64,000 bases of DNA from CAWBCR01 sp963787375 (GTDB lineage: Bacteria; Chloroflexota; Anaerolineae; Aggregatilineales; UBA3940), in contig CAWBCR010000011.1 of assembly GCA_963787375.1 (NCBI GenBank), positions 62,001 to 126,000 on the forward strand, read 5' to 3'. The position numbers and the translations under genes are program-made. Under the pieces are notes generated by a model. That model was given only the letters and a program-made list of their open reading frames with translations. It searched no databases and was not told the DNA's origin. Positions 16,388-27,146 of the stretch are shown piece after piece; the stretch's first letter is position 1; every line of letters begins with the position of its first letter.

Positions 16388-17976
16388 CGGCCCCTCTCGA
16401 TCCAGACCCGGTTACGCTCGAAATCTTCAAGCACCTGTTCGCGTCTGTCTCGGAAGAGATGGGCCTCACGCTGGGGCGCACCGGTTATTCGCCCAACATC
16501 AAGGAGCGGCGCGATTATTCGTGCGCGGTGTTCCTGGGCGATGGGCGCATGCTGGCGCAGGCAGCGCACATCCCGGTGCACCTGGGGGCAATGCCGGCCT
16601 CGGTGCGGGCGGCCATCGAGCACACTGCGCCTTTTGCGCCAGGGGACGTGGTCGCGCTGAACGACCCGTATCTGGGCGGCACTCACCTGCCCGATATCAC
16701 GCTTGTCTCGCCGGTGTTCGTCGACGCTGGGCAGACCCCGACCTTTTTCGTCGGGTCGCGCGCCCACCATGCCGACGTGGGCGGCATGTCGCCGGGCTCG
16801 ATGCCGCTGTCGACCGAACTGTACCAGGAAGGGATCATCATCCCGCCAATCAAGCTGGTCGAGGCGGAGCGAGTCAACCAGGCCGCGCTCGACCTGATCG
16901 TGCGCAACTCCCGCACGCCCGACGAGCGGCGCGGCGACCTGGCTGCGCAGCGTGCCTCACATGAGGTCGGCGCGCGGCGGCTGCTGGAGATCGTCGGACG
17001 CTATGGGCTTGAGGAAGCCAACCGGCAGGCGGAGGCGCTGATCGCCTACGCCGAGCGGCTGACGCGCGCCATGCTGGCCGGCCTGCCCGACGGCGTCTAT
17101 AGCTTCGAAGACGCGCTCGACGACGACGGCATCAGCGCCGAACCGGTGCCGATCCGGGTGACGATCCGCCTGAAGGGCGGTGAGATGACCGTTGATTTCA
17201 GCGGCTCGGCTCCGGCGGTACGCGGCTCGGTCAACGCGGTGCGCGCGATTGTCGACTCGGCGGTAAGCTACGTCGTGCGCTGCATCGCAGGGGAAGCGCT
17301 GCCGATGAACCACGGCGTGTTTGCGCCGATCACGGTGACTATCCCGCCACACAGCGTGCTCGACCCCGGCCCGCCGCACGCTGTCGCGGGTGGCAACGTC
17401 GAGACGTCGATGCGAATCGTCGACGTGCTGTATGGCGCGCTGGCGCAGGCGCTGCCGGAACAGATCCCGGCGGCCAGCCAGGGCACGATGAACAACCTGA
17501 CCTTCGGCGGCATCGACCCGCGCAGCGAGAAGTCCTTTGCCTACTATGAGACGATGGGCGGTGGCGCGGGCGCTGGTCCGCAGGCGGACGGCGCGAGCGG
17601 CATCCACTGCCACATGAGCAACACGCTCAACACACCTGTCGAGGCGCTGGAATACGCGCTGCCGGTGCGGGTGCGGCGCTACGCGCTGCGACATGGATCA
17701 GGCGGGGCGGGGCAGCATCACGGCGGGGATGGGCTGATCCGCGAGATCGTCTTCCTAGCCCCGGCGCGCGCCACACTGCTGACAGATCGGCGGCGGCGCG
17801 GGCCATACGGCCTGAACGGCGGCCAGCCCGGCCAGCCCGGCGAGAACACCCTGATCCACGCAGATGGCTCCGAGCAGCTTCCAGGCAAGGCGAGTTTTGA
17901 CGTCGCACCCGGCGACGTGCTGCGCATCGCCACGCCGGGCGGCGGCGGCTGGGGCAAGCCGCCTGCCGACGACTAG
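16384..17976 (+). CDS. Hydantoinase B/oxoprolinase family protein
   Basis: This 530-residue protein matches HyuB: TLEIFKHLFASVSEEMG at the start, RRDYSCAVF, NDPYLGGTHLPDITL (about 96-110), RAHHADVGG and a Gly-rich ending TPGGGGWG. HyuB subunits normally act with HyuA in ATP-dependent hydrolysis of N-methylhydantoin, 5-oxoproline or related lactams, or with acetone carboxylase-type partners. No hyuA gene lies in the window; the upstream partner is a guanylate kinase-like protein with overlapping ends (ATGA). The substrate is therefore open. The length is typical and no frame damage is seen. Confidence 0.9.
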   Translation: MTAPLDPDPVTLEIFKHLFASVSEEMGLTLGRTGYSPNIKERRDYSCAVFLGDGRMLAQAAHIPVHLGAMPASVRAAIEHTAPFAPGDVVALNDPYLGGTHLPDITLVSPVFVDAGQTPTFFVGSRAHHADVGGMSPGSMPLSTELYQEGIIIPPIKLVEAERVNQAALDLIVRNSRTPDERRGDLAAQRASHEVGARRLLEIVGRYGLEEANRQAEALIAYAERLTRAMLAGLPDGVYSFEDALDDDGISAEPVPIRVTIRLKGGEMTVDFSGSAPAVRGSVNAVRAIVDSAVSYVVRCIAGEALPMNHGVFAPITVTIPPHSVLDPGPPHAVAGGNVETSMRIVDVLYGALAQALPEQIPAASQGTMNNLTFGGIDPRSEKSFAYYETMGGGAGAGPQADGASGIHCHMSNTLNTPVEALEYALPVRVRRYALRHGSGGAGQHHGGDGLIREIVFLAPARATLLTDRRRRGPYGLNGGQPGQPGENTLIHADGSEQLPGKASFDVAPGDVLRIATPGGGGWGKPPADD

Positions 17977-17983
17977 CGGACGA

Positions 17984-19366
17984 CTAACCCACAGCCTGCC
18001 CGGCGGCGTCGACCGGGATCACGGCCACCTCACCCGCGTCACGCGATGCGACGGCGCGCATAGCCGGGCGGCTGCGCAGCCACAGCCAGGCCGTCTGCGC
18101 CAGCGTGGCAATCGTGTAGGCAGCCAGCGCGAAGTACAGCCCCTCTGATTGCTGCCACACGATGCCGACTCCCAGCACGACCGCGCTGACCAGCAGAAAG
18201 ACAACAATCGCCTCGGTGATGCCGCGCGTACGGCGGCTGTGGAGGATCGTGCCCTGATACCAGCTTTGCAGGGCGATCAGGATCGGCAGCGGCAGCAGCA
18301 TCCACAGGCCGGCACGTGACATATCAGCCAGGGCAGTCGGCAGGGCGGATACGTCACGCAGCCAGAAATGTGCCAGCGGCGTCGTCACCACGGCCAGCAG
18401 CAAGACCGTGAGGACCGATCCCAGCAGCAGCGCAAAGCGGCGCAGCGTGCGGATCGCGTCCGGCCATTCGAGCAGCGCAACAACCACCTCGTTATAGGCG
18501 ACAGCCGGGCTGCGGAACATGAAGCTCAAGCCGGAGACGACCGGCCATGCCGCCAGCGACCCCAGCGCGAAGGGCATGCGGCTCATCGCCGCGCTGCCAA
18601 TGGGCTGGGCGAGCATCGTCAGAAGCTGGGTCATGACCAGCGGCACGTAGAACGCCACGAACTCGGCGAAGGTGAGCGGCGGGTCGACCGGCTGCGCGGC
18701 GCGCAGCTCACCACGCAGCACGGGTCTGACTCTCAGCCCAATGTAAGCCGCCTCGCAGATCACACCGGTTGCGACCGCGCAGGTCGCGACGACCACGCCG
18801 GGGATAGTGTGGATCAGGTAGAGGATGGTCAGCACCAGCCCGTTTGAGCCCAGCCGCACGGCTGTGCCGACGCCCACCGCCTGTGAGTGGTCGAATCGGA
18901 TCAGCACACCCTGGTTGAAACGCCGGTAGGCAATCGAGCCCGTCCAGGGCGTCATGATGATCAGGCCGATGCGGGCTGGCTCGATGATCTCCGGCGGCGC
19001 GCCGATGATGCCGCGCACGACGACATAGTACAGCGGCGTCAGCGCGATAAGCAGATGCAGACCGGTCAGCAGCGCGCTGAGGCGAACCATGAAGCGGCGG
19101 ATCCTGACATACGACGCCCAGTCCTTGCTGAGAGCCGTCGAAGCGGCCAGCAGCATGATGATCGGCAATTCGACGATCAGCGCAAGCGGGAAGACGATGC
19201 CGCCATAGGCCGCCAGGTTGATCTCGGCGTTGGGCAGGCGTGCGACCACCGCGCTCAGCGCCGGCAGCTCAAGCGACATCAGCAGCCAGCTCGCGGCCAG
19301 CGGCCACCAGGTCCGGATCACGCGCCGCATAGGGAGGGGAGAAGCAACCGGGGGGGATGTCGTCAT
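17984..19366 (-). CDS. MATE/MOP-superfamily membrane protein resembling ANKH
   Basis: The 460-residue protein is almost entirely hydrophobic, with about twelve predicted transmembrane segments and a short basic N terminus. Segments such as LMSLELPALSAVVARLPNAE near the start, an internal YRRFNQGVLIRFDHS loop and a second similar half starting near FVAFYVPLVMTQLL look like the multidrug/oligosaccharidyl-lipid/polysaccharide flippase superfamily, closest in feel to bacterial homologues of the progressive ankylosis protein. Transport substrate is unknown. The gene lies downstream of lexA, after a hairpin, and converges with hyuB. Confidence is good for a polytopic transporter and moderate for the subfamily. 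Confidence 0.7.
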   Translation of the reverse strand: MTTSPPVASPLPMRRVIRTWWPLAASWLLMSLELPALSAVVARLPNAEINLAAYGGIVFPLALIVELPIIMLLAASTALSKDWASYVRIRRFMVRLSALLTGLHLLIALTPLYYVVVRGIIGAPPEIIEPARIGLIIMTPWTGSIAYRRFNQGVLIRFDHSQAVGVGTAVRLGSNGLVLTILYLIHTIPGVVVATCAVATGVICEAAYIGLRVRPVLRGELRAAQPVDPPLTFAEFVAFYVPLVMTQLLTMLAQPIGSAAMSRMPFALGSLAAWPVVSGLSFMFRSPAVAYNEVVVALLEWPDAIRTLRRFALLLGSVLTVLLLAVVTTPLAHFWLRDVSALPTALADMSRAGLWMLLPLPILIALQSWYQGTILHSRRTRGITEAIVVFLLVSAVVLGVGIVWQQSEGLYFALAAYTIATLAQTAWLWLRSRPAMRAVASRDAGEVAVIPVDAAGQAVG

Positions 19367-19458
19367 CGCTGCGATCAGGCTCGCTTTCTACAGGATGTTC
19401 AGATGCTCACCGGACGAGTCTATCGCAGAATCGGCAGGACACCAGAGGCCGTACAAAG

Positions 19459-19483
19459 AGCGTGCAGACAGAGTCTGCACGCT
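19459..19483 (-). terminator. 11-bp stem hairpin downstream of lexA
   Basis: AGCGTGCAGAC (19459-19469) pairs perfectly with GTCTGCACGCT (19473-19483) around AGA. It separates lexA from the transporter gene on the minus strand; no T-tract follows. Confidence 0.5.
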
Positions 19484-19557
19484 CGGGATGACAAGCCATC
19501 CGGCGCGCGGTGCTATGCGCGCCGCCGGAGTCTATTCAGAAAGCACCGCCGAAAGCG

Positions 19558-20203
19558 TCAGGCGGTGTGGCGCACCACGGCTACCACGCGGCCCTGCACC
19601 TGCACCGTCGACGGGTCGTCGACGTAGATCGGGCCCATGGTCGGGTTGGCCGGCTGGAGACGAATCCGCGTACCCTCTTTGTAAATGCGCTTGAGGGTCG
19701 TCTCCTCGCGGTCGGTCAGCCACACGGCCACCAAATCGCCGTTGCCAACGTCCTCGTGCGGGCGCATGATGACGATGTCGCCGTCATTGATCATGGCATC
19801 GACCATCGAGTTCGCCCTTGACCTCCAGCGCGAACAGGTCGTCGTGTGGGTCAACAATGTCGCGTGTCAGCTCGATGGCTTCGTCAGCGCCCAGGATGGC
19901 GAAGTCGCTGCCCGGCACCGGGGCCGGCTCGCTGGCGACGATCCGCCCGACGAGCGGGACGCGGATCAGGTTCGTGTCGAATTCCACGCCAACCAGGCGA
20001 AGCCCGCGCGAAACCTCGCGGTCGCGCATTAATAGCCCTTCGCGCTCAAGCTTGTTCAGGTTGTAGTTGACGACGGATGTCGAAGAGATTCCACACGCCT
20101 TACCGATTTCACGGATGGTCGGCGGGTAGCCATTATCATCAAGGAACAACTCGATGAAATTGACGATGGCTTCCTGCCGCTTGGACAGCTTCACGTCCGA
20201 CAT
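19558..20203 (-). CDS. lexA: LexA repressor, frameshifted
   Basis: The N-terminal frame (MSDVKLSKRQEAIVNFI, YPPTIREIGKACGISSTSVVNYNLNKLE) is the LexA winged helix that binds SOS boxes. The C-terminal frame carries the protease Ser in NSMVDAMINDGD and the Lys in TTLKRIY, the catalytic dyad used for RecA-stimulated self-cleavage. The two frames join if one G is removed at 19813. The self-cleavage site aligned to the usual Ala-Gly is Ala90-Ser91 (GRIVASEP). A LexA-type box sits in its own promoter (20290-20319), so autoregulation is expected. Full length would be about 214 residues, normal for the family. Confidence 0.92.
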
Positions 20204-20289
20204 GGACTGCCTCCTTCAGGCCCCTGCGCTATTCTGAAAGAATACCATACAACACCTGTTCGATAGCACATGGGTTCGAGTTCAGCGCC

Positions 20290-20319
20290 ATTATAGCACG
20301 AACGTGCGTTCTAAGTCAA
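20290..20319 (-). promoter_or_regulatory. lexA promoter with embedded SOS box
   Basis: On the minus strand TTGACT (20319-20314) and TATAAT (20295-20290) are 18 bases apart. The spacer contains CGAACGTGCGTTCT on the plus strand (20299-20312), a perfect match to the CGAAC-N4-GTTC LexA box known from Gram-positive bacteria. Bound LexA would block RNA polymerase directly. Confidence 0.85.
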
Positions 20320-20325
20320 GCGCGC

Positions 20326-22055
20326 TCAGCGCCGTAGCCAGCGCCACACCATGCCCGCCGCGCCGCCAAGGTCGCCAGAACGCACGTGATCCCATAGCAC
20401 AACACCCTTCTGTATCAGCAGATCGTAGAAGTTCTGCGTGCCATGCGCGAAAGTCTTGGGTGATACACAGCCCCCCTGATACACGCCAACCATATTCTCC
20501 GGGTCCGACCTAATATGGAAAACACCGCTGGGCGAGCGCGGCCACCATACCACAAGTGTGTCGGTTGCACCTTGGGCCTGTTCAGCCAGGCGCTGCGCCA
20601 GCCTGTTCAGCTTGGCCGGTCCGACGTTGTAGGCCTCGATGCGCGCCGGGGCAAACAGCGTCCGGCTGGGATAGGTGGTGACGATGTAATCAGCCGAGTC
20701 GACCTGTGGATCAGCTTCCAGTGCGTTGAGCATCGACGAACTGGCACTCTCAAAGATCAGCACGGCCTGCTGATCACCGGTGACGATGTCGACCGAATCC
20801 TCGTTGATACTCACTTCAACGCCATAGCGCTGCCCATAATACTGGGCGACCTGGAACGTGCCAAAATAGCGCACCGGCAGGCCAGCCTGTGCAGCCTGCG
20901 CCATCACCTGATCGACAGCCGGATAAGCTGTCTGCGAGCCTGCAAACGCGTCAAGCGCGTGGCTGAACATGTTCAGCGGCAGCCCCAGCACGATGATCAA
21001 AACACCGGCAGCCCGCTGAAGCGACTGCCAGCGCACCGGGGTGCGCAACTTCACCCAGGCAACCGCGCGCATCGCCGTTACGGTCGAGGCTACTGCGAGC
21101 AGCGGGTAGGCCCCGGCGAACATACGCGGCGTCAGGAATGTATTGTGCATCAGGCTGACGCGCAGGCTGTAGAAGATAACGATCGACCAGCCGCTGGCGT
21201 AAATCGCATCCAGCAACGGTTCGCCCTGCCTGCGCATCAGCGGATAGCTCACGCCGAGCACGATCAGAGCAGCATTCAGCCAGCCGTTAGCCACACTCAT
21301 CATGTGAATGAGATGCGTGACCGGCCATCCACCCGCCTTCACGCCGGAATTCGAGAGACGCAGCGCATCCGCGATCTCGCTGCGCACCCACTCAAAGGGA
21401 ATACCGGTGTACAGGAAGTGAGCGGTCTCCAGGACCACAAGCGGCAGCAGCACACCGGCGACCAATGCCGCCAGATGGCGGAGCTGGCGGGTATCCGGGT
21501 CGAACAGCGCCGAGAAACCCAGCCAGGCAGCGACCGGCACCATGAAGTTGAAGTGTGAGGTGAATGCCAGCCCCAGCCCAATGCCCGCCCACAGATAGCG
21601 GCGGTCAGCGTGCAGCATCAGGCCCAGGGCAAAGAAGGCCAGCGGATAGCCGATATGCATGCGGGTGTAGTACAGAATCGCGGGTAGGCTGATAAACCAC
21701 AGTGTCCCGACCAGCGCCCAGCGCCGCGACCCGCTCAAGCGGGCCGTCAGACGGAACAGCGCCACAGCCATCAGCGCGCCCAGCAGAGTCAGGATCAGCA
21801 TCTCCCACACGGGGTTGGGGCCAAACAGCGCGAAGGGCACACTCAATATAACCATCGGCGCGAGGGTGGCAGCCGTGTAGCCCCAGCAGCCGTGGATCAG
21901 GTCGATGGCGGCCACATCCTGTGTGACGGTGTCCTGGTGCAAGAAGAGGAGCCTGGGCCCAACGAGCCTGCCGCCACCAGCAAGAAAACCAGGCCTGCCA
22001 GCAGCCACGTGCGAGCCTTGAGCGCCGCAAACCATGCAGCCCAATCGACATTCAT
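20326..22055 (-). CDS. Polytopic membrane glycosyltransferase (GT39/PMT-like), N-terminal frameshift
   Basis: About 575 residues with roughly ten transmembrane segments and a C-terminal soluble domain. The luminal loop LFLHQDTVTQDVAAIDL carries the acidic residues expected of GT-C fold enzymes, which use polyprenyl-phosphate sugars. From ATG 22055 the first frame reads MNVDWAAWFAALKART and a hydrophobic helix, then must shift near 21955-21962 (one base missing) to reach the main frame at PRLLFLHQDT. Donor and acceptor are unknown; a role in glycosylating exported proteins or lipids is inference. It ends just before lexA's promoter and starts 22 bases after polA. Confidence 0.75.
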
Positions 22056-22076
22056 GGGATGCTCCAGGTAGAAACG

Positions 22077-24898
22077 TTATTTCAGGTCACCCCAGCTTTG
22101 ACCGGCGCGGGCATCGACCTTGAGCGGCACATCCATGGGGTAGGCGTTCTCCATCACATCACGCACCAGCCCGATGACTTCGTCCGTCTCGGAGTCGGGC
22201 GCTTCTAGCAGCAGCTCGTCGTGCACCTGGAGGATCATGCGGCTGCGCAGCTCGCGCTCCGTGAGCGCGTCGTGCAGCCTGACCATCGCGATCTTGATGA
22301 TGTCGGCGGCAGTGCCCTGGATCGGCATGTTGACCGCTTCACGCTCGGCGGCGCGCCGAGCGATCATCGCCTGCTGGCTGGTATCGCCCGATTGGAAGAT
22401 GGAGAAGTAGCGGCGGCGGCCCAGCAGCGTCTCGACATAGCCCCGTTCGATGGCCTGCTGTTTGGTCGTTTCGAGATAGTCGCGCACCTTCGGGAAGCGC
22501 TCGAAGTATGTCTTGATGAAATCCTCCGCTTCGGGCAGCGTCAACTCTGAATCGCGCGCCAGCCGGAAGGCCCCCATGCCGTACAGCAGCCCGAAGTTCA
22601 CCGCTTTGGCAAAGCTGCGCATGGCGGGCGTCACCTCAGCCAGCGGGATGTTGAATACGGTCGCGGCGGTGGTGGCGTGGATGTCCTGCCCCTCGCGGAA
22701 GGCCTGGCGCAGCGCCTCATCACCGGAGATGTGGGCCATGACGCGCAGCTCTACCTGCGAGTAGTCGGCGCCGACCAGTTTGTGGCCCGGCGCGGAGATG
22801 AAGGCATCGCGCACGCGGCGGCCAAAGTCCCTGCGGATGGGGATGTTTTGCAGATTGGGGTCGCTGGAGCTAATGCGCCCGGTGATGGCCCCGGTCTGGT
22901 TAAAGGAGGAATGGATCCGCCCGGTGCGCGGGTTAACCATCTGCGGCAGCGCGTCGACGTAGGTCGAGCGCAGCTTCTCCAACTCGCGGTAGTCGAGGAT
23001 GGCCTGCACCACGCCCGACGTGTCCTGCTCCAGCAGTCGAGTCGAGCACGTCGGCGGCGGTCGAGTAGTAGCCGCTCTTGGTCTTGCGCAGCCCCTGCGT
23101 GGGCAACTGGAGCTTTTCGAACAGCACTTCACTAAGCTGCTGCGTCGAGTTGAGATTGAACTCATTGCCAACGGTGTTGGTGATGCTGCGAACGATCTCG
23201 TCCAGCGATCCGGCGATCTCCGCGGACATCTTCTCCAGCAGCTTCACGTCGACCAGCACGCCAGCCATCTCCATGTCGGCCAGCACAGGCACCAGCGGCA
23301 TCTCGACCTCGTAGAACAGCTTCTCAAGCTGCTGGTCGGCGAGGTCTTTGCGGATCGGCGCGACAAGCTGAAGCGTCATGTCGGCGTCGGCGGCAGCATA
23401 GGGCGCGGCCTTGTCGACGGGCACCAGGTCCATCGTGATCTGCTTTTTGCCAGTGCCCAGCAGGTCGGCAATCTCAGTCATCTGGACGCCCAGCCGGAAG
23501 AAGGCAACCGCCTTCAGGCCCAGCTTGCGCTGCGCCGAATCGGGACGCACCAGCCACTCGCCGATCATCGTGTCGAAGCTCAACGGCTGCACATCAAGTC
23601 CATGGCGGGTGAGCATCACAGCGTCATATTTGATGTTGTGCCCGTACTTGGGAATATCGGGGTTGGTCAGCGCAGGACGCAGCCGCTCGACGACGGTCTC
23701 AATCGGAAGCTGCGGCGACGCGTCGCCCCCTTGGTGCCCGACCGGGATGTAATAGCCCTCGCCCGGCTCGACGGCCAGCGAGATACCGACGAGCTCCGCC
23801 TGCATCTGATCGGTGCTGGTGGTCTCGGTGTCAAAGGCGATGCCCTGTGCCTGCTCCAGCCGCCTCGCCAGCGCGTCGAGCGCCTGTGCGTCGCGCACGA
23901 TGACCGTCGCGGTCACCGGCTCCGGCAGCGGTGCGCCGGTCAGCGCCGAGGTGGCCGGGGCCTCGCCAAACAGCGAAAGCTGCTGGCCGTCGGACGGCGG
24001 CGCATCCGGCTCGCCATCACCGGCGGAAAGCTCCCGGAGGAATGTGCGAAACTCAAGCTCGCGAAATATCTCCACCACTTCGTCGCGGTTGAAGTCATGG
24101 GTGCGGCACGCCTCCAGATCGAACGCAAGCGGCACGTCGGTGACGATCTGCGCCAGCTTATAGCTCAAATAGGCCGCGTCGCGATTCGCTTCAAGCGCCA
24201 TGCGCGTGCGTTTGCTGGTAATCTCTGCAAGGTGGGCATAGATGTTGTCGAGCGTGCCATATTTCTGGATCAGATCGGTGGCCGACTTCTCACCCACCCC
24301 GGCCACGCCAGGGATATTGTCGGACTTGTCGCCGACGAGCGCCTTGAAGTCGACGATGCGCAGCGGGTCGAAGCCGAAGCGGTCGCGCACGGCCTGGATG
24401 TCGTACAGTTCGACCTCGCCGCTGCGGCGACCCGGAAGCTGCACGAGCGTGTGCTCGCTGACCAACTGGAGCAAGTCTTTGTCGCCAGTAACGATCAGCG
24501 TCTCGACGCCCTGCTGCTCGGCCAGCCGCGAGATGGTGCCGCAGCACGTCGTCCGCCTCGAAGCCGTCGACCTCCAGCACCGGGACGTTGAAGGCGCGCA
24601 GTACGTCATGCATCCTGCCGATCTGCACGTGCAGGCTGTCGGGCATTTTCTCGCGGGTGCCCTTGTACGCCTCGAACAGGTCGTCGCGGAAGGTCGCGCC
24701 CACGTCGAAGCTGACTGCCAGGTAATCGGGCGGGTCCTCGCCCGTGATCAGGTTGATCAGCGTGCGGGTGAAGCCGTAGGTTGCGTTGGTTGGCTCGCCG
24801 CTGCGGGTTGTCATGTCGACCTGGAGAGCAAAGAACATGCGATAGGCAAGCCCGTGCCCGTCGATGATGACCAGTCGCTTGCCGGCCGATTCTGGCAT
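22077..24898 (-). CDS. polA: DNA polymerase I, two frameshifts
   Basis: Three frames assemble into one polymerase of about 940 residues. The first has the 5'-3' exonuclease start (IDGHGLAYRMFFAL, FEADDVL). The second completes it (VTGDKDLLQLV, GDKSDNIPGV) and adds a 3'-5' exonuclease with intact FDTET, NIKYD and YAAAD motifs, so proofreading looks functional. The third holds polymerase motifs DYSQVELR, KAVNFGLLYG and VHDEL. Frames join by removing one base at 24541 (C on the coding strand, between DDVL and GTIS) and one at 23040 (between VLD and RLL). Upstream, GAAC-ACTC-GTGC at 24928-24939 is a one-mismatch LexA-box lookalike of uncertain value. Confidence 0.93.
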
Positions 24899-24990
24899 TC
24901 GTCCCCACCTTACGCTGCGGCCAAACAGAACACTCGTGCGATGCCCCGATCATACCACAGCCCGGCGCAGAATGCTGAATGCGGGTGTGC

Positions 24991-25022
24991 AAAAAAGCCC
25001 GCTGTTCGCACGAACTGCGGGC
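24991..25022 (-). terminator. Rho-independent terminator of the CBM48 gene
   Basis: On the minus strand GCCCGC-A-GTTCG-TG-CGAAC-A-GCGGGC is followed immediately by six T residues. This is a textbook terminator placed between the CBM48 gene and polA. Confidence 0.88.
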
Positions 25023-25057
25023 CATGGATCGTCACAGTGAGAGACGTACAGACCACA

Positions 25058-25356
25058 TTACGTCACGACGACCGAGTTTTCGCCCCCGTAGGGATGGGCT
25101 GCAAACCTGTCGGCCTGCTCGTCGTTGGCCCACGTGTTGCCGTTGACAAAGAAGCGGTACTGGTATTCCTGGCCCGTTTCCAGATCGACGACGGCCTGCC
25201 ACGCGCCATCTGCGCCCTGAGTCATGGGCGTCGCATCTCTGTCCCAACTGTTGAAATCACCCACGACCGACGCGGATTTCGCCTGCATCGACGACGGCAG
25301 GACAAAGGTCACGCGGCAGATACCGCTATTCTGCCGGGATAGTCCTTGTGAATCAT
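25058..25356 (-). CDS. Stand-alone CBM48/AMPK-type glycogen-binding domain protein, N-terminal frameshift
   Basis: The protein is a single carbohydrate-binding module: VTFVLPSSMQAKSASVVGDFNSWD, then WQAVVDLETGQEYQYRFFVNG and a WANDEQADRF ending, as in the AMPK beta and isoamylase early-set families that bind alpha-glucans. From ATG 25356, preceded by AGGAG, the frame reads MIHKDYPG and hits a stop, while the adjacent frame reads NSGICRVTFVLP; one missing or extra base near 25328 would join them, giving about 98 residues. Such single-module proteins may tether or sense glycogen. It has its own terminator and is not linked to an obvious glycan enzyme here. Confidence 0.8.
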
Positions 25357-25426
25357 GAGCACTCCTTTCCTAACTACGCCGTCCTGAGCCGCAAGCACGG
25401 GGCCTCCCGCCCGGACGTATGGCACA

Positions 25427-26167
<741 letters not shown>

Positions 26168-26175
<8 letters not shown>

Positions 26176-27058
26176 CTTGGCGCAACCGCCTTTCCAGCAC
26201 CCGCACCAGCAGCGACAGGGCCACCGTCATGGTCAGATACAGCACCGAGAGGGTGATATAAGCCTCGCGAAAGCGGAAGGTGCGGCCTGCGTACAACCGC
26301 GCGACCTGGGTGATATCGCGCACGGCCAGCACCGAGACCAGCGACGAGTCTTTGACCATCGCCACGAAGTCGTTGCCCAGCGCGGGCAGCACGTTCTTGA
26401 CGGCTTGCGGCAAAATAATGAAGCGCATGGCCTGGCCGTAGCTCATCCCTAGCGAGCGGGCGGCTTCCATCTGCCCGCGCCCGATGGACTGGATGCCGGC
26501 GCGGAAAATCTCGGCCAGAAACGCGCCGTAGGTCACCGCCAGCGCGACAATCGCGCGAATATTCATGTCGACCTGGTCGTTCTTGATGGCCGTCAGCAAG
26601 CCGCCGATCGAGGTAACGCCCATACCGTTGAGCAGGCGACCCAGGTTGTTCATCAAGTCTACGGCCATCGGGACGCCCACCAGCGCGATGAAGAAGATCA
26701 GCACCAGCATGGGAATGCCACGCACCAGCTCAATATACAACGTGGCCAGGTTGTTGAAGAAGACATTGCGCGAAATGCGGCCCAGCCCGGCCAGCAGCCC
26801 CAGAACGACGGCAACCGCGTAAGCCGCCAACGATGTCGTGATGGTGACGAGCAGGCCCATCCTGATGAACAGGAACGCCTGGCGGTAATCTGTGTTGAAA
26901 AAGATGACCAGGCTAGCGCCAATAGCGATAAAGATCAGCGCGACGAACCACCATGGGAAGCGGCGCAGCTTATCACTCATGGACAGCTCGTCGACAATTA
27001 CATCGGGCGTTTCTTGCATGATCGACAGAGATGGGTTATCGGCCACATGCCTCTCCAA
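26168..27058 (-). CDS. Polar amino-acid ABC transporter permease
   Basis: A HisM/GlnP-type permease with about five to six transmembrane segments after a charged N-terminal tail. The EAA loop is clear in EAARSLGMSYGQAMRFIILPQAVKNVLPALGN (shortened to its core EAARSLGMS), and RGIPMLVLIFF is typical of this family. An insert of about 30 residues (MNNLGRLLNGMGVTSIGG) sits between the second and third segments. The start is uncertain: TTG 27058, GTG 27046 and ATG 27019 are in frame, and a GGAGAGG lies only 3 bases before the GTG. It imports amino acids together with the neighbouring binding protein and ATPase. Confidence 0.9.
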
Positions 27059-27146
27059 TCACTTGCGGCGGGGGGTCAGAAAGGTCGGTGCGCAGAACGG
27101 GCTTGTCCTGCACACCGACCCTTGGAGATCATGGTAGAGACGACGC

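Noticed and set aside
20272..20283. GGGTTCGAGTTC resembling a tRNA T-loop
   Set aside because: No acceptor stem, anticodon arm or D-arm can be folded around it.
22999..24591. Open frame of 530 residues antisense to polA
   Set aside because: polA motifs on the other strand are unmistakable; the antisense translation shows no known domain.
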